A stretch of DNA of 64,000 bases from NCBI RefSeq assembly GCF_000972705.2, contig NZ_LATL02000068.1, forward strand, positions 1-64,000. The letters run 5' to 3'. This DNA comes from Limnoraphis robusta CS-951 (GTDB taxonomy: Bacteria; Cyanobacteriota; Cyanobacteriia; Cyanobacteriales; Microcoleaceae). Every line of letters begins with the position of its first letter. The stretch's first letter is position 1. The notes below the pieces were generated by a model. It was given only the letters and a program-made list of their open reading frames with translations. It was not told the origin of the DNA and did no database searches. A program made the translations under genes and the position numbers. Positions 54,502 through 62,927 of this stretch are shown here, piece after piece.

Positions 54502-54801
54502 TTACATCTGACGCTGATATTCTTCTAACAGTCTTACTAGATCGTTCTGCACTGGAGTCGGGATTAAATCCGCCAGTGAAGCGGTCAATTTCCCTCCCCC
54601 TAATTTTACAGAAATGTCTTGCAAAACTTGAGCAATTTTATCCGCTTCTATATTCCCCTCTTCGAGTAGAGGATATAGCTGTTCTGCGACTTGGGTATGC
54701 AGATGAGCATCTGATAAGTAAAGATGCCATTTGGCAACATCAATATAAACGCTTTCACCAATTGCAGAGGCTAATTTTTCGATGTCTTGTGTAGTAGGCA
54801 T
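54502..54801 (-). CDS. DUF3181 protein
   Basis: 99 residues from ATG 54801; the frame is open further upstream to 54951 but that part overlaps the next gene and does not look conserved. The conserved start is TTQDIEKLASAIGESVYIDV, followed by WHLYLSDAHLHTQVAEQLYP and TPVQNDLVRLLEEY. DUF3181 is a small cyanobacterial family of unknown function. Confidence 0.85.
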   Translation of the reverse strand: MPTTQDIEKLASAIGESVYIDVAKWHLYLSDAHLHTQVAEQLYPLLEEGNIEADKIAQVLQDISVKLGGGKLTASLADLIPTPVQNDLVRLLEEYQRQM

Positions 54802-54889
54802 AACTCTAATTTTTAGGGTGACTGACACAATAAGCGTGAAATTTTCAGAGCAATCTATTGTTAATCCTTTTATTCTAGACAATCCATCT

Positions 54890-55150
54890 CTAACCGGGTC
54901 GTTGAGGTGTGGTCGAAGAATAATCGGCGATCGCAAAAATGTAAATCCCATGAACCCCCAGGATCAACACCCAAGCTCCCGTTACCCAAACAGCCCAAGG
55001 CCAAGTTGCTGCTTGTATTTTCTGAAAAAACCATATACCGGAATTACACGCCGCAAAAGTGGCGACATGAACGGCAAAATTCATCCGGTCATCCAAGCGG
55101 CGATAGGCGGGATCTTTACGGTCAGGTTCTCGAGGCCAACGCGGTGGCAT
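54890..55150 (-). CDS. 2TM-domain protein
   Basis: An 86-residue protein with a basic N-terminus (MPPRWPREPDRKDPAYRRLDDR) and two membrane helices (FAVHVATFAACNSGIWFF and WPWAVWVTGAWVLILGVHGIYIF). This is the 2TM layout seen in small cyanobacterial membrane proteins. It lies upstream of DUF3181 on the same strand, with 88 bp between them. Confidence 0.7.
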   Translation of the reverse strand: MPPRWPREPDRKDPAYRRLDDRMNFAVHVATFAACNSGIWFFQKIQAATWPWAVWVTGAWVLILGVHGIYIFAIADYSSTTPQRPG

Positions 55151-55263
55151 TTCTTTGGCTCCTTAGCAGTTCTATGTCTATTCTAGAGCGAGAAGTTCGG
55201 GCAGAACATTTACTACATTATTTATTTATTCACAAAGAATTCCCAGCAAATGTTAGCTGAGAA

Positions 55264-55785
55264 CTATTTTTGTTGTTTTTCTTCTAGTGATCGCTCATAG
55301 TCTCCGGACTTCCCCCCGGTTTTACTTAACAGTCGAATGAATTCAATTTGTATTGATTTTTCCAGGGCTTTTGCCATGTCATAGAGGGTTAACGCCGCCA
55401 CTGAGACGGCAGTTAAGGCTTCCATTTCTACCCCGGTTTCTGCCTTTGTGATCACTTGAGCGCGAATTTGATACCCTGGCAGTTCAGGATCAGGGGTCAG
55501 TTGAACTTCAATTTTACTCAACGGTAAGGGATGACACAAGGGGATTAACTGGGCGGTTTGTTTGGCAGCCATAATTCCAGCGAGTTTGGCAGTTGTGATC
55601 ACATCTCCCTTGGGGGCATTGCCCGCTACAATCGTCTCAAAGGTAGAGCGAGACATTCGCACCTGAGCGGCTGCAACTGCTTCTCGACGAGTGGGAAGCT
55701 TGGCAGAGACATCGACCATATTGGCTTCTCCGGTGTCATTGAGATGGGTTAAGCGTTGTGGCTCTTGCGGCGAAGAAAAAGTCAT
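55264..55785 (-). CDS. moaC: cyclic pyranopterin monophosphate synthase MoaC
   Basis: A 173-residue hexameric enzyme converting the MoaA product to cyclic pyranopterin monophosphate, the first pathway step of molybdenum cofactor synthesis. It carries [17 protein letters not shown], the signature [15 protein letters not shown], and [21 protein letters not shown], with the conserved catalytic Lys near AKALEKS. In cyanobacteria Moco is needed for nitrate reductase. The other moa genes are not in the window. Confidence 0.97.
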   Translation of the reverse strand: MTFSSPQEPQRLTHLNDTGEANMVDVSAKLPTRREAVAAAQVRMSRSTFETIVAGNAPKGDVITTAKLAGIMAAKQTAQLIPLCHPLPLSKIEVQLTPDPELPGYQIRAQVITKAETGVEMEALTAVSVAALTLYDMAKALEKSIQIEFIRLLSKTGGKSGDYERSLEEKQQK

Positions 55786-55875
55786 TTTTGTTTGTCATTT
55801 TCTAAAAATGTGTTATGATGATAACTCAGGCAACGAGTTGAGGTGAAGTTTCACCTGCAAACTCAAAGCTGGTAA

Positions 55876-55949
55876 GGGCTTGTAGCTCAGTGGACTAGAG
55901 CACGTGGCTACGGACCACGGTGTCGGGGGTTCGAATCCCTCCTAGCCCG
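55876..55949 (+). tRNA. tRNA-Arg(ACG)
   Basis: 74 nt, folding into a cloverleaf. Acceptor stem GGGCTTG with CTAGCCC (one T-T mismatch), D-arm GCTCAGTGGACTAGAGC, anticodon stem CGTGG/CCACG with loop CTACGGA giving anticodon ACG, and T-arm with GTTCGAATC. The discriminator is G and CCA is not encoded. ACG becomes ICG after A-to-I editing and reads CGU, CGC and CGA. Confidence 0.96.
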
Positions 55950-56022
55950 TTCAACATCCGTAAAAAGTTAATACAATTAATTCAGCTAGAGGTCAGACAA
56001 TACACCCCTAGCTCTTTGATTT

Positions 56023-56490
56023 TTACTTAAGATTCCAAAAATATTGTAACTTAATCTGAATATTATTTTGCGGTGTGGCAACCACAACGAAAGTATCCCC
56101 AAACTTAGGGGGGCCTGCGAGAATGGTGGGGTTGCGAGAAAAGCCAAAGCCTTCGGTGGGAATACCCAAACTGTTCACGTTCAGGGTACGATCACTATTG
56201 GCATCGTGAAAAACAGCAACAGCATAATTTCCCGGAATCAAATTTTCAAAGGTAATTTTCGGGCTATCTTTTTCAAGCTGAACACATTCGCTTTGCAAAG
56301 CATTCTCTTTACTATCAGGAAAGCCTTGATCACTGGAAAATAAACTCAGACAAACTTGACCTGTTTGATTTTTTAAACCATTCAGTTCGACAGTCAAATT
56401 ATTTTTAGAAGTCGCTTCTACACTCGATAAAATCAAAAAATTTCCGAGAGTCGCAAGCCCAACAATACTAGCTGAAAGTCGTTTTTTCAT
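56023..56490 (-). CDS. exported DUF2141 protein
   Basis: A 155-residue protein with a signal peptide (LSASIVGLATLGNFLILSSVEA). The DUF2141 domain follows: LTVELNGLKNQTGQVCLSLFS, FENLIPGNYAVAVFHDANSD, GIPTEGFGFSRNP and FGDTFVVVA. Two Cys could form a disulfide in the periplasm. The fold is a beta-sandwich, and the function of the family is unknown. Confidence 0.9.
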   Translation of the reverse strand: MKKRLSASIVGLATLGNFLILSSVEATSKNNLTVELNGLKNQTGQVCLSLFSSDQGFPDSKENALQSECVQLEKDSPKITFENLIPGNYAVAVFHDANSDRTLNVNSLGIPTEGFGFSRNPTILAGPPKFGDTFVVVATPQNNIQIKLQYFWNLK

Positions 56491-56753
56491 TCTGACCTTT
56501 TTAAGGATAAATATTCAAACACCATTCTTGATCTTCAGATACAGAGAAGCCTAAGCAAAATCAGGTGATTCAGCCAGAAATATTACTAACAGACCAAGCT
56601 ATCTCACCCGCCCGATGGCAGGTTCACAAAATAATTTACATTCTGTCTGGCACTTTGTCAAGATTTGTTAAGGCAAATCTAAAATTTTTATTAACTATAT
56701 AATAGCACAGGAAGTATTAGCTCTTTGTTTCCCAGTAGGGGCCTATTCCACAA

Positions 56754-56786
56754 CAAAAAAATCTAGGGCGCATTTTGCACCCTAGA
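56754..56786 (-). terminator. intrinsic terminator after DUF760 gene
   Basis: On the minus strand, stem CTAGGGTGC/GCGCCCTAG with an AAAAT loop, followed by ATTTTTTTG, about 55 bp past the DUF760 stop codon. The rest of the 350-bp gap (56491-56840) holds the DUF2141 promoter and nothing else I can name. Confidence 0.8.
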
Positions 56787-56840
56787 CGGTTGATTTTAAC
56801 AAACCTTTCAAAACCCAAAATGTTTGAAACAGGTTTAAAA

Positions 56841-57221
56841 TTAGTAATGTTCTTCTGCTTCTGAAGACTGTTCTTGATGACTAAATGAACCCGGTAAAGC
56901 TCGTTCTAAACTCATCCGTTGGTGAGCGCTATGTAGAAAATAACCATTTAACATTGCGGCGGCTAACAATTGCCCTAAACTTTCACGACTGGTGGTAATA
57001 GAGACATCAAAATGTTGGGGGGGTAAGTGACCTAATACGCCGTTGAGATGAGACTCCATTAATTGACGAACTTCGGGATTCGGTTTAGAGAGTTGAGTGA
57101 TTGATTCGGGGTCAAGAGATTGAATATACTCATACAGGACATTTTGACGGCTAGACTCATCGTTTAACCAACTGGTTGTTGAGTTGGACTGATTGTTTCT
57201 ATTGTTATCTGCTGGGTTCAT
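56841..57221 (-). CDS. DUF760 protein
   Basis: A 126-residue protein. After an Asn/Ser-rich start, the DUF760 domain reads VLYEYIQSLDPESITQLSKP, PEVRQLMESHLNGVLGHLP and SRESLGQLLAAAMLNGYFLH. This family is limited to cyanobacteria and plastids and its role is poorly defined. The strong upstream site (AGAGGAGAACAAG) supports the start used. Confidence 0.88.
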   Translation of the reverse strand: MNPADNNRNNQSNSTTSWLNDESSRQNVLYEYIQSLDPESITQLSKPNPEVRQLMESHLNGVLGHLPPQHFDVSITTSRESLGQLLAAAMLNGYFLHSAHQRMSLERALPGSFSHQEQSSEAEEHY

Positions 57222-57336
57222 CTTGTTCTCCTCTATGACTTTCTCTAAACTTTCTATCTATTTGCTAGTGTAGGAAAAGGAAAGCGAGAAGTTAGTGAGA
57301 ACAACCGAACAATCCATTTCGGATTTTACAGCCTGT

Positions 57337-57369
57337 AGGGTTTTCCGAAAAAAAGGTCGGGAAAACCCC
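57337..57369 (-). terminator. hairpin after MFS gene
   Basis: Stem GGGTTTTCC/GGAAAACCC with a T-rich loop lies just beyond the MFS stop codon. The T-run is inside the loop and not after the stem on the minus strand, so its efficiency is uncertain. Confidence 0.45.
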
Positions 57370-57372
57370 ACT

Positions 57373-58644
57373 TCAGGATTCATTTTTGAACACATAAATA
57401 TCTTCGACTTGTCCCAGTGCAAATTTAATCGAGTCGGGAATATTGCGGCTAGACTGGGTGATAAAGATGATGAAGCCGATGAGTGCTAACCCGGCATCAA
57501 AAAGATACATATTCGAGTAGCCAACTTGTTCTGCAATCCAACCAAATAAAGGCCCGGCGATCGCAATTCCGATATCAAATCCCCCAATACAAAGAGAAAA
57601 GAATTGACCGCGTTCATCGGGGGAACAACGGTCTGTCACTAAGGTGATAATAGTCGGAATGAGAATTCCGGCGCCCGCCCCTTCTAAAGCGGCAGCAAGG
57701 AGAATTTCGGGGTTGTTATTCGCCGTTCCTAAAATCAACATAGAAACGAAATAAAACATCAAAGCAATGGTAATAAAGATACCTCGGCCGTATCGATCTG
57801 AGGCTCGACCCGCAAATAAACGAGCGCTGAAACTGGCGATCGCTGCGGTAGAATAAAATAATCCGGCATTTAATTCTAAGTTAGATTCGGCAATGTAGAG
57901 CGGTAAAAAAGTCACTAAACTGCCAAAAATCAAACCGACTGTTCCCATCACCAAAGCGGGAGTTCTCAGGGCTGGACTGCCTAATAATTGTAAGTAGCGA
58001 AAGAATTGATTCAAGCGAACCCTGGGCGTTAAGGATGTGGGTTTGAGGGGGTGTGGAGAGGCTTGAGGGCGAATGGGTTCCCAAACTTGAGAAATACCGA
58101 GTCCGGCGAGGAGTCCAAAGGTTGCACTCGATAAAAACAGGAAGTTGTCCCCAGCCCAAGCCTGTACAAAACCGCCAAACGCGGGGCCTATCGCCATACC
58201 GACAGGCGTGACGAGACTCATATAACCAATCACCTCGCCTCGGCGGTCAATGGGGGCAATATCGGCAACTAAGGCACTGTAACCAATGGTAAAAGCGGCA
58301 ATAGCAATCCCGTGAAAAGCCCGAATGACGGCCATTGATGAAATTGAGGTGACAAACAAATAGCCCAAGGGGGCCAGCATGACAACCGTTGTGCCAATCA
58401 GTAAAACAAGTTTACGGCCTTTCGTGTCGGCAAGGGGGCCGAGTCCAAACCGGGAGGGTAAAAGTCCGATGGCAAAAGCCCCCATGACTAAACCCACTTG
58501 TCGGTTAGTGCCACCGAGCGCTTGAATGTATAGAGGTAAGGTGGGAAGTAGACTGGTGGTGCTTGACCAAAAACACAAGCCTGCGATAAACAGAATCAAC
58601 AGGCTGTGGCGTCGTTTAGGGTCGAGAGTGAAAAAAACGTTCAA
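57373..58644 (-). CDS. MFS transporter, probable drug or metabolite exporter
   Basis: A 423-residue protein with twelve predicted membrane helices. The MFS loop motif GPLADTKGRKLVLLIG lies between helices 2 and 3, with a second version (AGRASDRYGRGIFI) between helices 8 and 9. GYMSLVTPVGMAIGPAFGG in helix 5 is the antiporter-type motif C of drug/H+ exporters. The substrate cannot be given. Confidence 0.93.
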   Translation of the reverse strand: MNVFFTLDPKRRHSLLILFIAGLCFWSSTTSLLPTLPLYIQALGGTNRQVGLVMGAFAIGLLPSRFGLGPLADTKGRKLVLLIGTTVVMLAPLGYLFVTSISSMAVIRAFHGIAIAAFTIGYSALVADIAPIDRRGEVIGYMSLVTPVGMAIGPAFGGFVQAWAGDNFLFLSSATFGLLAGLGISQVWEPIRPQASPHPLKPTSLTPRVRLNQFFRYLQLLGSPALRTPALVMGTVGLIFGSLVTFLPLYIAESNLELNAGLFYSTAAIASFSARLFAGRASDRYGRGIFITIALMFYFVSMLILGTANNNPEILLAAALEGAGAGILIPTIITLVTDRCSPDERGQFFSLCIGGFDIGIAIAGPLFGWIAEQVGYSNMYLFDAGLALIGFIIFITQSSRNIPDSIKFALGQVEDIYVFKNES

Positions 58645-58978
58645 AATATCGATTCCTCGAAATGCTCAACTGAATTTCAGACCAAGCGGTAAGTATAGCA
58701 ATCAGAAATGATTTGTGAGAAATCTAAAAGCTGATAAAAAGTCTGTAACGACTTTCCAAGATTGCCTCTTGCAAGATTGCATGATTGCATGATTGCAAGA
58801 AGATATGACACACAACTCAGAACGGACTGCTATATGATGAAGATATCGGACTATCTCTCTATTGTGTAACAATTTATGAAAAATTGGAAGTGAAAACAAT
58901 ATAAAATATTTTTGAGGGTTTGAGCGACTTTGAACTGAAAAATCGGACAAAATTTAAAAGGTTTGAAATGGACAAATA
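58645..58978. other. gene-free spacer with short direct repeats
   Basis: Upstream of the MFS gene. It has a run of overlapping ATTGCA/ATTGCATG units near 58766-58799. An 82-codon minus-strand frame covers it but consists largely of translated repeat and is not convincing. Otherwise it contains the MFS promoter and nothing I can name. Confidence 0.5.
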
Positions 58979-58979
58979 G

Positions 58980-59451
<472 letters not shown>

Positions 59452-59559
59452 CCGGACATGATATCATTTCATATAAAGATGGTATATTAGCTCATTTATA
59501 AGTGTTTTTAGCGTGAATATTTTCACGCTTTCATTCAACGTTTCAATCGGATTTGCGCT

Positions 59560-60927
59560 TTATTTTTTCTGCAAACTTTGATTGATATCAATCAAAACCG
59601 TATCGACATTTTGACCGTCAACATACTTCATAATGCCCAGCCAAAATGTGCCAGTGCCAACATTTGCAGGCATCAGATCCGAACCATCAAAGCGAATTAA
59701 ATCAGCATTTAATAAAATCTCAGCTTGTTGGCGACTGACGGGATCGGGATAAAGGTCTAAACTCACCCCTTTGTGCGGGGAAATATAACCCCCCATTTGC
59801 GCTGAAATTTCGTGAGGTTTTACCGATGCTAAATATTGCATTAACTGACGAGCTGCGGGCGTATCATTGAACATAGCGACGACATCGCCACCGACTAAGA
59901 TCGGCAAGCCAAATTCTTCGTTAATCGGCGGTAAGGGAAAAATAGCGACATTTTCACCGAGTACGACACCTTCAGGGAAAAAACTGCTGATAAAACTGGC
60001 TTGACGGTGCATATAACATTCTGGCGGATCAGTAAATAAGCCATTGGGAGATAAACCAAAGGGAATGGTAACAACACCAACAGTACCGCCAACAACATAT
60101 TTAGGATTGAGGGCGATTTGACCAAATTTTTCAAAGGCTTCTTTAATGGGGGGAGAATTAAAGGGGATTTTGTTTTGAACCCACTGATCATAAACTTCAG
60201 GCCCAGAGGTTCGCAAGAGAATATCTTCAATCCAATCCGTACCCACCCATCCGGTCGCATCGCCGCTTTCCATTCCCAAACACCAAGGAACGCCGCCATC
60301 AGCGACAATTTGATCGGAAAGATCTTCTAATTCGTCCCAGGTTTTGGGAATTTGGTATCCGGCTGATTGAAAGGCTTTGGGATTGTACCACACCAAACTT
60401 TTAACCGAGGCCCTATACCAAATTCCGTAGATTTTGCCATTGACGGTTCCTAAAGCCAACCAGTCCGGAGAAAAGGCTTGAGTGAGAGTTTCTCTATCGA
60501 TCACCGTTTCAAGGGGAACCAGCAAACCTTTTCGAGCAAATTCTGCCATCAAACCGGGTTGGGGAAACATCGCAATATCGGGTGGATTTCCCGCGTCAAC
60601 CCGCACGGGAAGCAGGGTACTGAAAGCTTCGGTTCCTTGATAAATCACCTCGATTCCGGTTTCTTTGACAAAAGGGGTGAGTGCGGCTTCTAGCTTTTCC
60701 TGCTGCGCCCCAGTCATCGCCCCTAAAATCGTCACGGTTCCTTTGGAGGGGGGTTCGCGAGGGGTGGAAATATTTGGATTTTCCGTTGTTTGCGGAGTAC
60801 AGGCTACCGTCAATACCGATAAACTCAGGAGTAAGCCTGTATAGCTCAAAAGGCTACGATACCGACGGCAAGAATAGCAAATTTTGTCAACTTGAATAAT
60901 CACTCTCTTGGTTTGAGCTTCCCACAT
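59560..60927 (-). CDS. family 1 extracellular solute-binding lipoprotein (sugar type)
   Basis: 455 residues from ATG 60927, which has AGGAGG seven bases upstream; an upstream ATG at 60996 is less likely. A membrane segment with lipobox LTVAC anchors the mature protein outside the plasma membrane. The fold is that of family 1 sugar-binding proteins: GTVTILGAMTGAQQEKLEAAL, PDIAMFPQPGLMAEFARKG, YGIWYRASVKSLVWYNP and GGDVVAMFNDTPAARQLMQYL. Similar proteins bind glucosylglycerol, sucrose, trehalose or alpha-glucosides. No permease or ATPase gene is beside it. It is flanked by repeats on both sides. Confidence 0.9.
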   Translation of the reverse strand: MWEAQTKRVIIQVDKICYSCRRYRSLLSYTGLLLSLSVLTVACTPQTTENPNISTPREPPSKGTVTILGAMTGAQQEKLEAALTPFVKETGIEVIYQGTEAFSTLLPVRVDAGNPPDIAMFPQPGLMAEFARKGLLVPLETVIDRETLTQAFSPDWLALGTVNGKIYGIWYRASVKSLVWYNPKAFQSAGYQIPKTWDELEDLSDQIVADGGVPWCLGMESGDATGWVGTDWIEDILLRTSGPEVYDQWVQNKIPFNSPPIKEAFEKFGQIALNPKYVVGGTVGVVTIPFGLSPNGLFTDPPECYMHRQASFISSFFPEGVVLGENVAIFPLPPINEEFGLPILVGGDVVAMFNDTPAARQLMQYLASVKPHEISAQMGGYISPHKGVSLDLYPDPVSRQQAEILLNADLIRFDGSDLMPANVGTGTFWLGIMKYVDGQNVDTVLIDINQSLQKK

Positions 60928-61261
60928 CTTGTTCTCCTCCTGACTAGACTTTAGCGATTTGAAAAATAAAGAGCAACACAGCCAGAGTTTTACCACTAAC
61001 CTGTTCTCTTAAGTTACAGTCCTTATTCAACTTGAACTGTAGGGGAAAAACAGGAAAAACATGAGTTTAAGACTTTTTTCGGCTTTTTCCTGCAATTCTT
61101 GCTCCCATAGACTTGATTGGACAGAATTATCTGTTATATAGTTTGTATAGGTAAAGACTAAGCTAATTTCTAGGCATCGATAGAGGAGTAATCGGTCATG
61201 CACGCCTCATTCGTTAGTTTTTGAGACCGCATCCATTTCTAAAAATGCCACAAATTTTCTG

Positions 61262-61292
61262 AAAAAAAACACCGCTCCTGAAGCGAGAGCGG
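61262..61292 (-). terminator. intrinsic terminator of small RNA copy A
   Basis: Minus-strand stem ACCGCTC ... GAGCGGT with loop including TCGCTTCAG, followed by G and eight T residues. It is also nested in a wider AACACC/GGTGTT inverted repeat. Confidence 0.8.
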
Positions 61293-61403
61293 TGCATAGG
61301 GGGTGTTATGGGTGTTACGGCTACCAGAGTAGCAGAGCTAAACCCGGTCTGAGACTCCAGCTTGTGCTAGTTGAGAAATTGTCACAATATTTCTAGATTG
61401 CAG
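61262..61403 (-). ncRNA. candidate small RNA, copy A
   Basis: On the minus strand this block ends in a strong terminator (stem ACCGCTC/GAGCGGT then GTTTTTTTT). Before it lies a CA-rich unpaired segment (AACACCCATAACACCCCC), and about 110 nt upstream a palindrome ATTGTGACAATTT (plus-strand 61376-61388). Copy B repeats the same layout, with its 3' 60 nt nearly identical and its 5' part diverged. This pattern, conserved end and variable start, is typical of duplicated small RNA genes. No ORF fits. I cannot match it to a named cyanobacterial RNA. Confidence 0.5.
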
Positions 61404-61425
61404 TGGTCAAGACTGAAATTTGGGC

Positions 61426-61456
61426 AAAAAAACACCGCTCCTGAAGTGAGAGCGGT
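61426..61456 (-). terminator. intrinsic terminator of small RNA copy B
   Basis: Minus-strand stem ACCGCTC ... GAGCGGT with a CACTTCAG-type loop, followed by G and seven T residues. Confidence 0.8.
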
Positions 61457-61562
61457 ACATAGGGGGTGTTATGGGTGTTACGACTCTTAAGATAACAAAC
61501 CCTCTAGGCTTTTCTCTTGACTGTTGTGCAGGTCATAAAATTGTCACAATTGCGAATCGCAG
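61426..61562 (-). ncRNA. candidate small RNA, copy B
   Basis: Second copy of the unit described at 61262-61403. Terminator stem at 61434-61456 followed by GTTTTTTT, the same CA-rich segment, and the palindrome AAATTGTCACAAT at 61538-61550. Two base changes in the hairpin (C/T and G/A) keep or nearly keep pairing, which argues for RNA structure. The 5' halves differ between copies and could give each its own targets. Confidence 0.5.
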
Positions 61563-61596
61563 ATGTTATAATCTCTCAGACTCAACGGGTGGCAAA

Positions 61597-61966
61597 TTGA
61601 CATCCTCACCGCCGTGAACGGACGGTGATTCCTAAACCTCACGATGCGCGGTTTCTGTTTCGTAGCAACAGCCTCTACCCGATTCGGAGTTTTATGGTCT
61701 TACGTTCGCGACCCAGACTATCCCCGCAAGTCCTGCGGTTCTTATGCGTAGAAGTCTCTCAAAGAGAATTCCTAGTTTAGATTTGATTCTAGGGGTGGAC
61801 TACCCATTGCCCTATCCTCTTATCCCAGTCTGCCGATTTTTCTTCGCCGTTGCTCATTCAAGCAAGCTTTGGTGTTAGGCTTTATGTCTCCATCGTCTGG
61901 GTGGGTATGTTACCACTACTATTATAAGATATAAAGCCGTCCTACAAGGACGGGGTTTCAGACCCA
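61597..61966 (-). mobile_element. tnpB-less IS200/IS605-type element with omegaRNA-like end
   Basis: On the minus strand one end has hairpin CCGTCC/GGACGG followed by TTTATATCTTATAATAGTAG, the usual left end of cyanobacterial IS605/IS1341-type elements. The other end reads GGAATCACCGTCCGTTCACG then GCGGTGAGGATGTCAA, the hairpin-bearing right end that normally follows tnpB and forms the 3' part of the omegaRNA guide. About 370 bp remain and no tnpA or tnpB frame is left. It is therefore an internally deleted, non-autonomous copy. It needs transposase and perhaps TnpB from another copy in the genome. Confidence 0.62.
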
Positions 61967-61997
61967 AAATTTTCGATGAAGGTTCTGACATCAGATC

Positions 61998-62879
61998 ATG
62001 CTTGCTATGGATTTTAGCCTTTTTGATTTGTTCTGGGTTTTTCTAGTGATTAGCTCTTTGCAACCCGTGATTCAGAAACGTTCGATTGAGTCGCGTCGGA
62101 TCAAAGCGATTCGAGAATTAGAACAGAAGCGTAAAAGTCGCGTGATTTTGCTGATTCATCGCCAAGAGTCTATCAGTTTGTTTGGGATTCCGCTATCGCG
62201 CTATATTAGTATCGAGGACTCTGAACAAGTTCTCCGGGCTATTCGCCTCACTCCCCCTGATGTTCCGATTGATTTGATTCTGCATACTCCAGGCGGTTTG
62301 GTTTTAGCCACTGAACAGATTGCTCACGCTTTAATTCGCCATCAAGCTAAAGTAACGGTGTTTGTGCCTCACTATGCCATGAGTGGGGGAACGATGTTGG
62401 CTTTGGCCTCTGATGAAATTGTCATGGATGAGAACGCAGTTTTAGGCCCGGTTGATCCGCAGTTGGGAAATTTTCCGGCGGCTAGTATCTTAAAAGTTCT
62501 TGAAGATAAACCGATTAGCGAAATTGATGATCAAACGCTGATTATGGCTGATATTTCTCGCAAAGCAATTCGCCAAGTGCAAAAGTTTGTTAGAACTCTG
62601 CTCGAAGATAACATCCCTGAACAAAAAATTGACCCCAGCCGCATTGATGGGGTGATTGATGCCCTAACCACAGGTCGGATTACTCACGATTGTCCGATTA
62701 TGGTAGAAGATGCGGAAAAACTGGGATTACCTGTAACTCCAGGATTGCCAAAATCAATTTATTATCTGATGGATTTGTATCCTCAGCCGCGAGGCAACCG
62801 TCCGACTGTACAATACATTCCCATGCCTTACAAACCTCCGGCTTTGCCTGAAGGGGCTGAAAAGTCAGATAGACGCTAG
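61998..62879 (+). CDS. SDH family Clp-fold serine protease, membrane-linked
   Basis: A 293-residue protein with an N-terminal membrane helix (FDLFWVFLVISSLQPVI). The body is the Clp/crotonase-like fold of the periplasmic serine-protease family PF01972: LILHTPGGLVLATEQIAHAL, then the nucleophile Ser in HYAMSGGTMLALASDEIVMD, and GPVDPQLG. A Lys or His-Asp partner follows. The family is related to SppA and is thought to cut membrane-near peptides. ATG 62007 is an alternative start. It precedes the prolyl oligopeptidase gene by 48 bp and may form an operon with it. Confidence 0.9.
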   Translation: MLAMDFSLFDLFWVFLVISSLQPVIQKRSIESRRIKAIRELEQKRKSRVILLIHRQESISLFGIPLSRYISIEDSEQVLRAIRLTPPDVPIDLILHTPGGLVLATEQIAHALIRHQAKVTVFVPHYAMSGGTMLALASDEIVMDENAVLGPVDPQLGNFPAASILKVLEDKPISEIDDQTLIMADISRKAIRQVQKFVRTLLEDNIPEQKIDPSRIDGVIDALTTGRITHDCPIMVEDAEKLGLPVTPGLPKSIYYLMDLYPQPRGNRPTVQYIPMPYKPPALPEGAEKSDRR

Positions 62880-62927
62880 TTTTTACCGACGAACACTTGA
62901 GATCAACCGTTACCGACAGGCTAAATT

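Noticed and set aside
54802..54951. N-terminal extension of the DUF3181 protein
   Set aside because: It overlaps the 2TM gene and lacks conserved sequence; the family starts at MPTTQ.
58702..58950. An 82-codon minus-strand frame
   Set aside because: It runs through short ATTGCA repeats upstream of the MFS gene, has no ribosome site and resembles no family.
60928..60996. N-terminal extension of the sugar-binding lipoprotein
   Set aside because: ATG 60927 has an AGGAGG site at the right distance and leaves a normal lipoprotein signal; the extension covers that site.
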